Shown here: piece by piece, positions 26,053 through 35,635 of the stretch | How positions within the stretch are numbered: the stretch's first letter is position 1 | Layout of the letters: each line of letters starts with the position of its first letter | NCBI RefSeq assembly: GCF_030646615.1 | Contig: NZ_JAUSLG010000038.1 | Location: 1 to 64,000 of the forward strand | Origin: Phenylobacterium sp. | Lineage (GTDB): Bacteria; Pseudomonadota; Alphaproteobacteria; Caulobacterales; Caulobacteraceae | Length of the DNA stretch: 64,000 nucleotides | Reading direction: 5' to 3' | Translations under genes and position numbers: made by a program | Notes under the pieces: generated by a model | What the model was told of the DNA's origin: nothing | What the model saw: only the letters and a program-made list of their open reading frames with translations | Database searches by the model: none

Positions 26053-26223
26053 GCCGCCTTCCGAGGCCGCGCCCATGTTAGCTCTAACCGAGAGCGCCCC
26101 GCAGACTGAACCGATAATGCGCAGGGGCCTTATTAGATCGGCGGCCTGAGGCCGACCCGCAGGGGGCCCAGCGCCCCACTGGCCGCCGGCCCGACAAGAC
26201 AGAACAGACAAGGAGGCCCCGGC

Positions 26224-27420
26224 GTGGTCAACACGGCAAGCGAACAGGTCATTCTCGGACTCCATGAGAGCTGGAACGCGCTGCTGCGCTTAGGGCCCGG
26301 CGCCCTGGCCCTGAACATCGCCCTGTCCGCCCTGGTGATCATCGCCGCCGTCGGCGCGGGCGTCCTTGTGCGCCGCCTGTTGAAGCGCGGCGTGCGCGCC
26401 ATGCCCGGCCCGGCCGACGCCGAGAAGACCATCCGCACCCGGCGCGTGACCCAGGTCACCTGGGCGGCGTTCGAGACGGGCCTCGTCCTGGGCGCCTTCT
26501 TCGCCCTGGCCGCCATCTGGGGCTTTGACATCCTCGGCTGGCTGACCGCGGGGCTGGGCCAACAGGTGGTCGAAGGCGTCATCCGCATCGCCATCCTGGC
26601 GGTCGTCACCTTCGCGGCCGCCGAGCTTGCGACCTTGCTGGTCAACCGTCTGCTGGCGCGCATGGCGGCGCGCAAGGAAGCCGGCGTGCGCCGAGAGGCC
26701 CAGCTGAACACCATCGGCCCCCTGCTGCATGGGGTGGCCCGGGGCGTCATCGTCATCATCGGCCTGATGATGATCCTGGCCGAGGTCGGGCTGGAGATTG
26801 GTCCGCTTCTAGCCGGCGCCGGCGTCATCGGCCTGGCCATCGGATTCGGCGCCCAGACCCTGGTGAAGGACTTTCTCACCGGCATCTTCCTGATCTCGGA
26901 GGATATCGTCGCCGTGGGCGACGTGGTGGAGATTGCCGGCTCCAGCGGCGTCGTGGAGCAGATGACCATCCGCACCATCCGCCTGCGGGCCCTGGACGGC
27001 ACCCTGCACGTCCTGCCCTATGGCGAGGCGCAGATCATTCACAACATGACCAAGGTCTTCTCCTATCACGTCATCGAACTGGCGGTGTCCTATGAGTCGG
27101 ACATCGACAAGGCCTTCGAGGTGATGGCCCAGGTGGTGGATGACATGCGGGCCGACCCCGACCTGTCGCCCCGCATCCTGGAGCCCCTGGAGGTGATGGA
27201 CGTCAGCGCCCTGGCCGACAGCGGCGTCGTCCTGCGGGCGCGGATCAAGACCCCGCCCGGCGCCCAGTGGGGGGTCGGCCGCGCCTTCAATCGCAGAATC
27301 AAGACCGCCTGGGACGCCGCCGGCGTCGAAATCCCCTATCCGCACGTGCACCTTGTCCTGCCCCAGCCGGCGGAGACCGCGCCGCAGCCGGATAAGAAAC
27401 CCGCAAAGGCCCAAGCCTGA
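26224..27420 (+). CDS. mscS: Small-conductance mechanosensitive channel, MscS family
   Basis: A 398-residue MscS-type channel. Extra N-terminal helices precede the pore helix region GPLLAGAGVIGLAIGFGAQT (about residues 197-216), followed by VKDFLTGIFLISEDIVAVGD and the beta-domain motif. The C-terminal alpha/beta cage domain includes ARIKTPPGAQW. It releases solutes on hypo-osmotic shock. The start is GTG at 26224 with GGAGG about nine bases upstream. Its stop overlaps the otsA start by one base (TGATG), tying it to an osmoprotectant synthesis gene. Confidence 0.93.
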   Translation: MVNTASEQVILGLHESWNALLRLGPGALALNIALSALVIIAAVGAGVLVRRLLKRGVRAMPGPADAEKTIRTRRVTQVTWAAFETGLVLGAFFALAAIWGFDILGWLTAGLGQQVVEGVIRIAILAVVTFAAAELATLLVNRLLARMAARKEAGVRREAQLNTIGPLLHGVARGVIVIIGLMMILAEVGLEIGPLLAGAGVIGLAIGFGAQTLVKDFLTGIFLISEDIVAVGDVVEIAGSSGVVEQMTIRTIRLRALDGTLHVLPYGEAQIIHNMTKVFSYHVIELAVSYESDIDKAFEVMAQVVDDMRADPDLSPRILEPLEVMDVSALADSGVVLRARIKTPPGAQWGVGRAFNRRIKTAWDAAGVEIPYPHVHLVLPQPAETAPQPDKKPAKAQA

Positions 27421-28805
27421 TGCCCCGTCTCGTCGTCATCTCAAACCGTGTGAGCCCGCCCAGCGATGTGGGCGGCGGGACCCAGGGCGGTCTGGCCATG
27501 GCCCTGGCCGCGGCCCTGCGGGAGCATTCCGGCATCTGGTTTGGATGGAGCGGCCAGACCACCGAGACCTATAGCGGCCAGGTGGGGGTCCAGCGGGCCG
27601 GCGGCGTCACCGTCGCCACCATGGATCTCGAGGAGCAGGACGTTCAGGAATATTACAACGGCTACGCCAACAAGACCCTGTGGCCGCTGTTTCACCATCG
27701 CGTGGACCTGACCGCCTATGAGCGCTCGTTCGGCGAAGGCTATGCCCGGGTCAACGCCCGCTTCGCCGAAACCGTCCTGCCGCTGATCGAGGAAGACGAC
27801 TTCGTCTGGGTCCATGACTACCACCTGATCCCGCTGGCCCAGGAGCTTCGCCGGCGCGGGGTGAAGAACCGGATCGGCTTCTTCCTGCACATCCCCTGGC
27901 CGGCCCGCCACCTGATCACCACCCTGCCCCGCCATCCTCAGCTGGTGGAGGCCCTGTTCGCCTATGACCTGGTGGGCTTCCAGACGAACGACTCCCTGGA
28001 GGCCTTCGAGGACTATGTGCTGCACGAGGCCGGCGGGTCCGTGGGGGAGGACCACCGGCTGAGCGCCTTTGGCCGCACCGCCGACTTCGGCGCCTTTCCC
28101 ATCGGCATGGACGTCACCGAGTTCACCGCCGCCCTCGAGCAGGACACGGCCAAGGCGGAATATGCCCGCATGCAGACCAGCATGCTGGACCGCCAGATGA
28201 TCATCGGCGTCGACCGGCTGGACTATTCCAAGGGGCTGGAGGAGCGCTTCCTCGCCTACGAACAGTTCCTGCATGACAATCCCGACCTGCACGAGAAGGT
28301 CTTCCTGCTGCAGATCGCCACCCCCAGCCGGGAGGATGTGGAGGCCTATCAGGAGATCCGCGGGCGGCTGGACGGGGTTTCGGGCCGGATCAATGGGGCC
28401 TTCTCCACCGTCGACTGGGTGCCGATCCGCTATGTGAACCGGGGCTATCGCCGCGACCAGCTGGCCGGCATCTATCGGGCGGCCAAGCTTGGCCTGGTGA
28501 CGCCCCTGCGCGACGGCATGAACCTGGTGGCCAAGGAATATGTGGCCGCCCAGGATCCGGAGGATCCCGGCGTGCTGATCCTGTCGCGGTTCGCCGGCGC
28601 CGCCGAACAGATGGGCCAGGCCCTGATCGTCAACCCGTTCAGCCGCGAGGACGTCTCCGACGCCATCCTGCGGGGACTGGCCATGCCGCTGGACGAGCGT
28701 CGGCGGCGGTGGGAGACCCTGATGGCGGACCTCAAGGCCACAGACGTCTCGGCCTGGCGCGACGCCTTCGTCTCGGCCCTGATGACCGGCGAGCGGGCGA
28801 TCTAG
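27420..28805 (+). CDS. otsA: Trehalose-6-phosphate synthase OtsA
   Basis: A 461-residue GT20 glycosyltransferase that joins UDP-glucose and glucose-6-phosphate. Motifs present are the N-terminal VVISNRV with the GGTQGGLA loop, the WVHDYHLIPLA and FLHIPWP segments, GVDRLDYSKGLEERF, and the C-terminal TPLRDGMNLVAKEYVA nucleotide-sugar site. Length is that of a plain synthase with no fused phosphatase domain. No otsB was found next to it, so trehalose-6-phosphate must be dephosphorylated by a product encoded elsewhere. It is coupled to mscS upstream. Confidence 0.96.
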   Translation: MPRLVVISNRVSPPSDVGGGTQGGLAMALAAALREHSGIWFGWSGQTTETYSGQVGVQRAGGVTVATMDLEEQDVQEYYNGYANKTLWPLFHHRVDLTAYERSFGEGYARVNARFAETVLPLIEEDDFVWVHDYHLIPLAQELRRRGVKNRIGFFLHIPWPARHLITTLPRHPQLVEALFAYDLVGFQTNDSLEAFEDYVLHEAGGSVGEDHRLSAFGRTADFGAFPIGMDVTEFTAALEQDTAKAEYARMQTSMLDRQMIIGVDRLDYSKGLEERFLAYEQFLHDNPDLHEKVFLLQIATPSREDVEAYQEIRGRLDGVSGRINGAFSTVDWVPIRYVNRGYRRDQLAGIYRAAKLGLVTPLRDGMNLVAKEYVAAQDPEDPGVLILSRFAGAAEQMGQALIVNPFSREDVSDAILRGLAMPLDERRRRWETLMADLKATDVSAWRDAFVSALMTGERAI

Positions 28806-28814
28806 CCCCGCTTC

Positions 28815-30071
28815 CTAGAACGGGAACATCTTGGGGATCACCCAGACAGCGACCGCGCCGGTGATGACGTTCAACGGCAGGCCAACCCGGACGAAGTCCA
28901 TATAGGTGTAGCCGCCGATCTGCTGGACGATGGCGTTGGTCTGGTAACCCACGGGCGTGGCGAAGGACGAACTGGCCGCCATCATCACCGCCACCACGAA
29001 GGGGCGCGGGGAGACGCCGAGGTTCTCGGCCAGGCCGATGGCCAGGGGTGTAATCAGCACCGCCACCGCAGCATTGGACATGATCTCGGTCAGGACGGAG
29101 GTGGCGATATAGATGATCGCCAGGGCGGCGATCGGCCCCAGCGGCTGGGTCCAGAGGGCCATCATGTTGGTGGCCTGGAAAGCCAGGCCCGTCTTGCCCA
29201 GGGCTTCGCCCACCACCAGCATGCCGCCGATCATCAGCAGCACCTGGGGCCGGAGCCCCGAATAGGCTTCGTCGGGCTTCATCACCTGGAAGGCCATCAG
29301 GGCCATGGCCCCGACAAAGGCGACCACGGCGATGGAGAGCCCCCCGGCCGCCGCCCCCAGGACGAAGGCGAAGACCGTCACGCTGACCAGGGCCGGCGCC
29401 AGCTTCAGAGGCGGGGCGATCTCCTGCAGGGCCGGGGTCGTCTCGGTGGCGTCGCTGTCGTCGCCGGGCAACAGGCGTGGGGCGACGAAGGCCAGATAGA
29501 GCGCGCCCACCGCGGCGACGCAGAGGCCGACGCCGGTGATCTCGAACAGGGTGAAGGGCGCCAGGTGCTGCCGCCTCGCCATGTCGTCCACCAGCAGGTT
29601 GGTGGAGGTGCCGATCAGCGTACAGGCGCCGCCCATGATCGAGGCGTAGGACAGGGGGATCAGCAGTCGCTTGGGCGAAATGCCCAGGCGCTTGGCCGAA
29701 TCCTTGATCACCGGCGCGCCGAGGATCACCAGGGGCGTGTTGTTCAGGAACGCCGACAGCGTGCCGCACAGGGCGATGATGATCGGCGCCGAGGCGGCCC
29801 CCATTCGGTCGGTCATATTGGCCGCCGAGCGAATGATGACGCCCATGACGCCCGTGACATCCAGCGCCCGGGCGATGACGAACAACGAGGCGAGCGCCAC
29901 CAGGGCGGGACTGGCCAGACCGCGGCCGAGGTCCTCCAGCGACACCACCCCCAGACCCAGCAGGGCCGCCGCCGCCGCCATGGCCGCCACGTCGGCCCGG
30001 ATCCTGTCACTGAGCAGGGCGACGACGACCGCGGCCAGGACGGCCAGGGTGGCGAGCTGTTCGAAGTTCAA
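28815..30071 (-). CDS. SLC13/DASS-type anion permease
   Basis: A 418-residue polytopic transporter of the CitMHS/SLC13/ArsB superfamily. The two inverted halves each carry a substrate-loop motif: FLNNTPLVILGAPVI and GTSTNLLVDDM in the first, SNAAVAVLITPLAIGLAE in the second. SLC13 members import dicarboxylates, sulfate or phosphate with sodium. This one lacks the cytosolic TrkA-C domains found in some bacterial sulfate permeases. The substrate is undetermined. It is convergent with otsA, with only nine bases between them. Confidence 0.85.
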   Translation of the reverse strand: MNFEQLATLAVLAAVVVALLSDRIRADVAAMAAAAALLGLGVVSLEDLGRGLASPALVALASLFVIARALDVTGVMGVIIRSAANMTDRMGAASAPIIIALCGTLSAFLNNTPLVILGAPVIKDSAKRLGISPKRLLIPLSYASIMGGACTLIGTSTNLLVDDMARRQHLAPFTLFEITGVGLCVAAVGALYLAFVAPRLLPGDDSDATETTPALQEIAPPLKLAPALVSVTVFAFVLGAAAGGLSIAVVAFVGAMALMAFQVMKPDEAYSGLRPQVLLMIGGMLVVGEALGKTGLAFQATNMMALWTQPLGPIAALAIIYIATSVLTEIMSNAAVAVLITPLAIGLAENLGVSPRPFVVAVMMAASSSFATPVGYQTNAIVQQIGGYTYMDFVRVGLPLNVITGAVAVWVIPKMFPF

Positions 30072-30176
30072 GGAGGACCTTTCCCGGGGGGCGGCGTCGC
30101 GTCCGCACCATCCTGTGGCGCCGTTGACCTTGGCCGATCCTAGAGGCGGCCCGGGGTTCGGGGAAGGGCCGCTGGC

Positions 30177-30671
30177 CTAGTCGGGCTTGACCGCCGCCTG
30201 CACCTCGATCTCGACCATCATGCCCGGCGCCACCAGGGCCGACACCTGCGAGGTGATCCGCGCCGGACGGTTGGGCTGCTCGGCGTTGGCGAAGAACTGC
30301 CGATAGCCCTCCATCATGCCGGCGAAGTCCATCTTCCCGTCCAAGGCCGGGTCGCCCACCAGCAGGACGCGCATCATCACCACGTCGCCCATGGTTGCGC
30401 CCTGGCCTTCCAGGATGGCCTTGATGCGGTTGAGGACGCCGATGGTCTGGGTCTTGGTGTCGCCGAACTCCCGCGGCGTCCCTTCGGGGGCGCCTTCGTT
30501 GGTGACGGGCGGGGTGATGCCGCTGACATAGATCGTGTCATAGCCGGCCGGCACCACGACGGCGCTGGCGATCGGCGAGGTCTCGGCGCCGATACGCTTG
30601 ATCTCGGCGGCGGCCGGGCTGGCGGCGAGAGCGGCGAGGGCGGCGGCCAGGAAAAGGGGGGTCGGGCGCAT
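30177..30671 (-). CDS. Exported RidA/YjgF family protein
   Basis: A 164-residue protein with a clear Sec signal peptide (MRPTPLFLAAALAALAASPA, cleaved near AAA) followed by a full RidA domain. The Arg of the active site is Arg138 (PARITSQVSAL), and the acidic residues of the VEIEVQA motif are at 154-156. RidA hydrolyses reactive enamine/imine intermediates and is normally cytosolic, so export is notable. It lies 44 bases downstream of a Tat-exported amine oxidase, whose imine products would be natural substrates. Confidence 0.85.
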   Translation of the reverse strand: MRPTPLFLAAALAALAASPAAAEIKRIGAETSPIASAVVVPAGYDTIYVSGITPPVTNEGAPEGTPREFGDTKTQTIGVLNRIKAILEGQGATMGDVVMMRVLLVGDPALDGKMDFAGMMEGYRQFFANAEQPNRPARITSQVSALVAPGMMVEIEVQAAVKPD

Positions 30672-30715
30672 GGGCGTCTCCTTGATCTTGGTTTTCGTTG
30701 AAGCCGGAAGGCGCC

Positions 30716-32293
30716 CTAGGACGCGAGGACCGCGCTACGGGTCTGGGCGGCGAGGGCCCTGATCGTGCGATGGGCCGACAGCACGGCGCCCTCCTGCCAG
30801 CCCGGCATCTGGCTGAGATGGGCGCCGGTGAAGTGGAAGGGGCCGTCCGGCTGATTCAGCAGGCGATAGGCCGGCATGTCCATATGGCCTTCCTGTCCGC
30901 CGTGGCCCTCCCAGTCGGGCCATGGACCCAGGTTGTGCGGGATCTTGCTCCAATTGACCACCACCGGCTTGGCCAGATCCCCCTCATGGCCCGGATGCAC
31001 CCGGCCGACCGCGGCGCGGGCGGTGGCGATCTGGGTTTCCATCGGCAGGTCGGCGAAGGCCTTGGCGCCCGGCCCCGAGCCATAGCAGGCCAGCAGCATG
31101 CCGCGCTCGGTGTGCAGGCCGTTGCTCGGATACCAGATCAGCGAGGTGTCGCCCCCGACCCAGGAGATGCCGCCGAAGATCTGAGACGCCTCCCAGAACC
31201 GCGGCGCCTCGAAGCCGATCTTGTTGGAATAGGCGTTGGGCACGCTGGCCACCGCGGTCTTCACCGGCGGAGAGAAGTCCGATGGGATCCCCGCCAGGAT
31301 CGACAGGGGGATGGTGATGACGGCGAAGTCGGCGGCGATCACCTGCTCGACGCCGCCCCCCTGCCGATAGGCCACCTGGACGCCCTGGCCGGAGCGGCCA
31401 ATGCGGGTGACCTGGGCCTTGCGCAGGATCGGGCTGGCGACGGCCCGCTCGAAGCCGGCCACGATCTGGTCCATGCCGCCCACCGGCTGGAACATGGTGG
31501 CCTGCATGTTGATATTGTCCTCGAACAGGGTCGCCCGGAGCTGAGGATTGGCCAGAAGGTCGCGCAAGGGAACGGGCGGACGGCGCTGGCTGAACTGGTC
31601 GGCGGCGCCTGGTGCCTGGGCGAAGCCCGACCGCTCCGTGCCCTGGAAGCTCATATCCTCCGACAGGTCGCCATAGGCCCGTAGGAACGGCAGCAGCTTC
31701 TCCTTGTCGGCCAGGGTCAGTTCGGCGTCCAGGGCGCCCTTGTTGATCGCCTTGGCCAGCAGTTCGGAGACGTGGCCGCGGGTGTCGTTGATCCCCTGGC
31801 GCAGCTGGATGGGCTTGCCCCCATGGGCCTTGTCGCCCCACAGAAGGGCGCTGCGGCTGACATTGATCTCGACTTCGAGCGGCACGCCAAGCTTGCGGCA
31901 ATAGGCCAGCAGACCCTCGTGGTGGCTGGGAATGCGGGCCGGCCCCGCATTCATGTAGACATCCTTCTCGAAGGTGACGGTCTGGTCGGCCTCGCCCTCC
32001 ATCTCGACCTTGTCGCCGCCGCGCAGGGTCCAGTTGCGACCGCCGAGCCGGTCGCGGGCCTCCAGGATGGTCACCGAAAACCCGGCCCGCTCCAGTTCAT
32101 AGGCGGTGACCAGACCCGCAATCCCCGCCCCCAGGATCACCACCCGGCGCCCTTGGCCGAGATCAGGCGACAGGGCCGGGGCGGCGGCGGCCTCGGCGGC
32201 GTTCAGCCCCAGGGCGGTCATGGCGCCATAGGCCGCGCCCAGCCCGCCCACGGCCCCAAGGCGATGCAGAAATAAACGCCGACTGACACTCAT
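30716..32293 (-). CDS. Flavin-dependent amine oxidase with Tat signal
   Basis: A 525-residue FAD enzyme of the monoamine/L-amino-acid oxidase family. The Tat motif SRRLFLH (residues 4-10) precedes a hydrophobic stretch ending near AAEAAAAP, so the folded flavoprotein should be exported. The dinucleotide-binding motif VVILGAGIAGLVTAYELERA starts near residue 51, followed by ARDRLGGRNWTLRGG. The C-terminal PFHFTGAHLSQMPGWQEGAV closes the FAD site. It oxidises an amine or amino acid to an imine with hydrogen peroxide as by-product; the substrate is unknown. The downstream exported RidA probably works on the product. Confidence 0.88.
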   Translation of the reverse strand: MSVSRRLFLHRLGAVGGLGAAYGAMTALGLNAAEAAAAPALSPDLGQGRRVVILGAGIAGLVTAYELERAGFSVTILEARDRLGGRNWTLRGGDKVEMEGEADQTVTFEKDVYMNAGPARIPSHHEGLLAYCRKLGVPLEVEINVSRSALLWGDKAHGGKPIQLRQGINDTRGHVSELLAKAINKGALDAELTLADKEKLLPFLRAYGDLSEDMSFQGTERSGFAQAPGAADQFSQRRPPVPLRDLLANPQLRATLFEDNINMQATMFQPVGGMDQIVAGFERAVASPILRKAQVTRIGRSGQGVQVAYRQGGGVEQVIAADFAVITIPLSILAGIPSDFSPPVKTAVASVPNAYSNKIGFEAPRFWEASQIFGGISWVGGDTSLIWYPSNGLHTERGMLLACYGSGPGAKAFADLPMETQIATARAAVGRVHPGHEGDLAKPVVVNWSKIPHNLGPWPDWEGHGGQEGHMDMPAYRLLNQPDGPFHFTGAHLSQMPGWQEGAVLSAHRTIRALAAQTRSAVLAS

Positions 32294-32302
32294 GACTCGA
32301 CC

Positions 32303-32339
32303 CCGCCCAAACGCTCGACGGACCTAGAGCGTTGGGCGG
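32303..32339. repeat. Near-perfect hairpin just upstream of the amine oxidase start
   Basis: CCGCCCAAACGCTC (32303-32316) pairs with GAGCGTTGGGCGG (32327-32339) with a single extra A, over a 10-base loop. It ends 10 bases before the amine oxidase ATG, so in that transcript it would sit over the ribosome-binding region. It could also terminate putA transcription, 106 bases after its stop. The loop-side CTAGAGCG resembles the ends of the palindromic repeats at 49.3 kb. Confidence 0.45.
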
Positions 32340-32444
32340 CCGTCGGCTTGGCAAGACGCGACGGCGCGCAAGACCGGGACTCCGACGAGAGCGCGCGGAT
32401 TGACGGCGTTCAGGCGCCTTCCCGCCCGAAATCTTTGCACGCGC

Positions 32445-35400
32445 CTAGAGGTTGAGCAGGGCCGGGTCGCCCCCTTGGGCGGCGATGTTGACGCTGAGGG
32501 CGCGTTCCACGGCGTAGCGGGACAGGGCGTTGGGGCCGCCGGCCTTGGGACCTGTGCCCGACAGGCCCTCGCCGCCGAAGGGCTGGACGCCCACCACCGC
32601 CCCGGTCATGCCGCGGTTCACATAGGCGTTGCCTGCCGGGACCAGCTCGCAGATTCGCCGGGCGAAGGATTCGATCCGCGAATGCACCCCCAGCGTCAGA
32701 CCATAGTTCAGGTCCGCCAGTTCCTTGGCCATCGCCTCCAACTGGCCGGCCTCGTAGCGCACCACGTGCAGGATAGGGCCGAACACCTCGCGCTTCAGGA
32801 ACCCCGGCCGGGGAATCTCCGCCAGGACGGGCCCGAAGAAGGTCCCGCCGGCCGGCGCGTCCAGCCGTTGCAGGATCTTCGCTTCCCGACCCAGGCGTTC
32901 GGCATGGGCCGCAAGGGCCTCGCGGGCCTCGGCGTCGATCACCGGACCCACATCGGTGGCCGGATCGGCGGGGTCCCCGAGGACGAGGGCGTCCATGGCC
33001 CCGATCAGGCCCTCGATCAGCCCATCGGCGGTTTCGGCCGGCAGGAAGAGGATGCGCAGGGCCGAGCAGCGCTGGCCCGCCGAGCCGAAGGCCGAGAGAA
33101 TGACATCGTCGATCACCTGCTCGCGCAGAGCGGTGGTGTCGACGAACATGCCGTTCAGCCCGCCGGTCTCGGCGATGAAGGGCACAATGGGACCCCGCCG
33201 CTCGGCCAGGGCGCGGTTGATCGCCCATGCGGTCTCGGTCCCGCCGGTGAAGGCGACGCCGTCGCAATCCGGATGAGCCACGAGAGCCGCGCCGACCTCG
33301 CCGCCCGGACCCGGCAACAGGGCCAGAAGTTCGGGCGCCAGACCCGCGCGGTGAAAGAGCCGCACGGCCTCGGCGGCGATCAGCGGGCTCTGTTCGGCCG
33401 GCTTGGCCAGCACCGCGTTGCCGGCCGCGAGCGCCGCACAGATCTGACCGGTGAAGATGGCCAGCGGGAAGTTCCACGGGCTGATGGCCACGAACACGCC
33501 GCGCCCGCGCAGGGCCAGGGTGTTGGTCTCCCCGACCGGCCCGTCCAGCACCTGCGGGGCGCCGAACCGGGTCTCGGCCAGATGGGCGTAGTAGCGGCAG
33601 AAATCGACAGCCTCACGCACCTCGGCGATCCCGTCGGCTAGGCTCTTGCCCGCCTCGAGGGCGCATAGGGCGATCAGGCGTTCGTGCTCGGTCTCCAAGG
33701 CCTCGCCCATGGCGCGAAGCACCTGGGCGCGGCCGGCCCCGCCGCGCGCGTCCCAGGCCGGCTGGGCCTTGCGGGCGGCGGCGAAGGCGGCGTCGATATC
33801 GGCTGGGCCTGCGGCGACCACGTGGCCCACCAGGCGGCCATGATCGGCGGGGCTACGGATCGGCTCGGCGCCGCCTGCGCCGCCCACCCGCCCCGCCACC
33901 ACCGGACCGGCCGCGAAAGGCTCATGCCTGCGAGCGGCGGCGGCCAGGCGCTCGGCCGTCTGGTTGATACTCAGGTCTGGCCCATGGGAGTTGGTCCGCG
34001 CCGCGCCATAGATGTCGGCCGGGGCCGGAATCTTCGGATGGCGTCCCGGCCCGCTCTGCGCGATCTGCGCCAGGGGGTCGGCCACCACCTTCTCCACCGG
34101 CACGCGCTCATCCAGGAGGGCGTGGACGAAGGAGGTGTTGGCGCCGTTCTCCAGCAGGCGGCGTACCAGGTAGGGCAGCAGGTCCTCGTGGCCGCCCACT
34201 GGCGCATAGGCCCGCAGTCGCAGCGGCGCCTCGGCCTCGGCCTCGGCAGCGGCATAGAGCGCCTCGCCCATGCCATGCAGGCGCTGGAACTCGATGGCCA
34301 CGCCGGCGTCGGCCGCCATCTTCCGCACCGCCGCCAGGGAATGGGCGTTGTGGGTGGCGAACTGGGCGTAGAGATGCGGAGCCGCGGCGATCAGGGCCTT
34401 GGCGCAGACCAGATAGGACAGATCGGTGGCCGCCTTGGTGGAATAGACCGGGTAGTCGGCGCGGCCCTGAACCTGGGCGCGTTTGATCTCGGTGTCCCAA
34501 TAGGCGCCCTTGACCAGCCGGACCATCAGGCGGCGGCCGCTGTCCTTGGCCAGGTCCGCCAGGGCGGCGATCACCTGCGGACAGCGCTTCTGGTAGGCCT
34601 GGACGGCCAGGCCAAGACCCTGCCAGTCGCCGAGCTCGGGCTCCCGCGCCAGCCGGTCCAGCAGCTTCAGCGACAGAACCAGGCGGTCGGCCTCCTCGGC
34701 GTCGAGGGTCAGGTTCAGGTCATGGCGCGCGGCCAGGGCCGCCAGCCGCTTCAGGCGCGGATAGAGTTCGTCCCAGACCCGCGCCGCATGGGTCGCCTCA
34801 TAGCGTGGCGAGAGCGCCGAGAGCTTGACCGATATGCCGTGGCCGGCCTCCGGCCCCTGGCCGCGGTTGGCCTGGCCCACCGCCTCGATGGCCTGGGCGT
34901 AAGCGGCCTCGTAGCGGGCGGCGTCGGCGGCGGTGCGGGCCCCCTCCCCCAGCATGTCGAAGGAGCAGAGATAGCCCTCGGCGCCGGCCCGCTTCAGGCC
35001 GGCCTCGATGTTCCGTCCCAGCACGAACTGTTCGCCCATGATGCGGACCGCCTGGCCGACCGCCGCGCGGATCACCGGCTCGCCGAGCCGGCCCGTGAGG
35101 CGGCGCAGGAAGCTCCCCAGATCGCGCTGGGCCTCGTCGTCCACCTCGACCAGTCGCCCGGTGAGCATCAGGCCCCAGGTCGAGGCGTTGACGAACAGGC
35201 TGTCGGACTTGCCGAGATGGGCGGCCCAGTCGGCCGAGCCGATCTTCTCGGCGATCAGCCGGTCACGGCTTTCGTCGTCGGGCGTGCGTAGCAGGGCCTC
35301 GGCCAGACACATCAGGGCCAGACCCTCGCGGGTGCCGAGGCTGAATTCCTGAAGGAAACTCTCAACGACGCCCTGTCGGTCGGCCTTGCGCCGGGCCGTA

Positions 35401-35531
35401 CGCACCAGCGCTTCGGCCTGGCTGCGGATGACGGCCTGATCGGCGGGACCGAGGGGCGCCGCCGCCAGCAGGGCGCTCACGGCCTCGGGTTCATCGCGAT
35501 ATTTGTCGGCGTCCAAGCTGTCCCAGTTCAC
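32445..35531 (-). CDS. putA: Bifunctional proline dehydrogenase / P5C dehydrogenase PutA
   Basis: A 1028-residue enzyme that oxidises proline to glutamate at the membrane face. An N-terminal helical arm leads into the FAD-dependent proline dehydrogenase barrel (about residues 180-470, with GHGISVKLSAL, LVKGAYWDTEIKRAQ and FATHNAHSL). The second half is a P5C dehydrogenase of the ALDH fold with ISPWNFPLAIFTGQ, Glu in FIAETGGLNGMFV and catalytic Cys in GSAGQRCSALR. It lacks the N-terminal ribbon-helix-helix DNA-binding domain of trifunctional PutA, and its size matches the minimal branch. Regulation is probably by the divergent Lrp-type gene. Confidence 0.96.
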   Translation of the reverse strand: MNWDSLDADKYRDEPEAVSALLAAAPLGPADQAVIRSQAEALVRTARRKADRQGVVESFLQEFSLGTREGLALMCLAEALLRTPDDESRDRLIAEKIGSADWAAHLGKSDSLFVNASTWGLMLTGRLVEVDDEAQRDLGSFLRRLTGRLGEPVIRAAVGQAVRIMGEQFVLGRNIEAGLKRAGAEGYLCSFDMLGEGARTAADAARYEAAYAQAIEAVGQANRGQGPEAGHGISVKLSALSPRYEATHAARVWDELYPRLKRLAALAARHDLNLTLDAEEADRLVLSLKLLDRLAREPELGDWQGLGLAVQAYQKRCPQVIAALADLAKDSGRRLMVRLVKGAYWDTEIKRAQVQGRADYPVYSTKAATDLSYLVCAKALIAAAPHLYAQFATHNAHSLAAVRKMAADAGVAIEFQRLHGMGEALYAAAEAEAEAPLRLRAYAPVGGHEDLLPYLVRRLLENGANTSFVHALLDERVPVEKVVADPLAQIAQSGPGRHPKIPAPADIYGAARTNSHGPDLSINQTAERLAAAARRHEPFAAGPVVAGRVGGAGGAEPIRSPADHGRLVGHVVAAGPADIDAAFAAARKAQPAWDARGGAGRAQVLRAMGEALETEHERLIALCALEAGKSLADGIAEVREAVDFCRYYAHLAETRFGAPQVLDGPVGETNTLALRGRGVFVAISPWNFPLAIFTGQICAALAAGNAVLAKPAEQSPLIAAEAVRLFHRAGLAPELLALLPGPGGEVGAALVAHPDCDGVAFTGGTETAWAINRALAERRGPIVPFIAETGGLNGMFVDTTALREQVIDDVILSAFGSAGQRCSALRILFLPAETADGLIEGLIGAMDALVLGDPADPATDVGPVIDAEAREALAAHAERLGREAKILQRLDAPAGGTFFGPVLAEIPRPGFLKREVFGPILHVVRYEAGQLEAMAKELADLNYGLTLGVHSRIESFARRICELVPAGNAYVNRGMTGAVVGVQPFGGEGLSGTGPKAGGPNALSRYAVERALSVNIAAQGGDPALLNL

Positions 35532-35635
35532 CGCAACCTCCGTTAGGGCTTTCCCTTCGATGTAACGTTGCCACAGGCGAATGTGCTTCGTAAGTTTGGG
35601 AGAATGACCGAATATTTGCGCAATCGAGAGCGCCC
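35532..35635. promoter_or_regulatory. putA/putR divergent promoter region
   Basis: A 104-bp AT-richer region between divergent putA and its putative regulator. A perfect 8-bp palindrome TTGCGCAA lies at 35616-35623, just before the regulator start, and could be an operator for the Lrp-type protein. No -35/-10 pairs stand out clearly. Confidence 0.4.
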
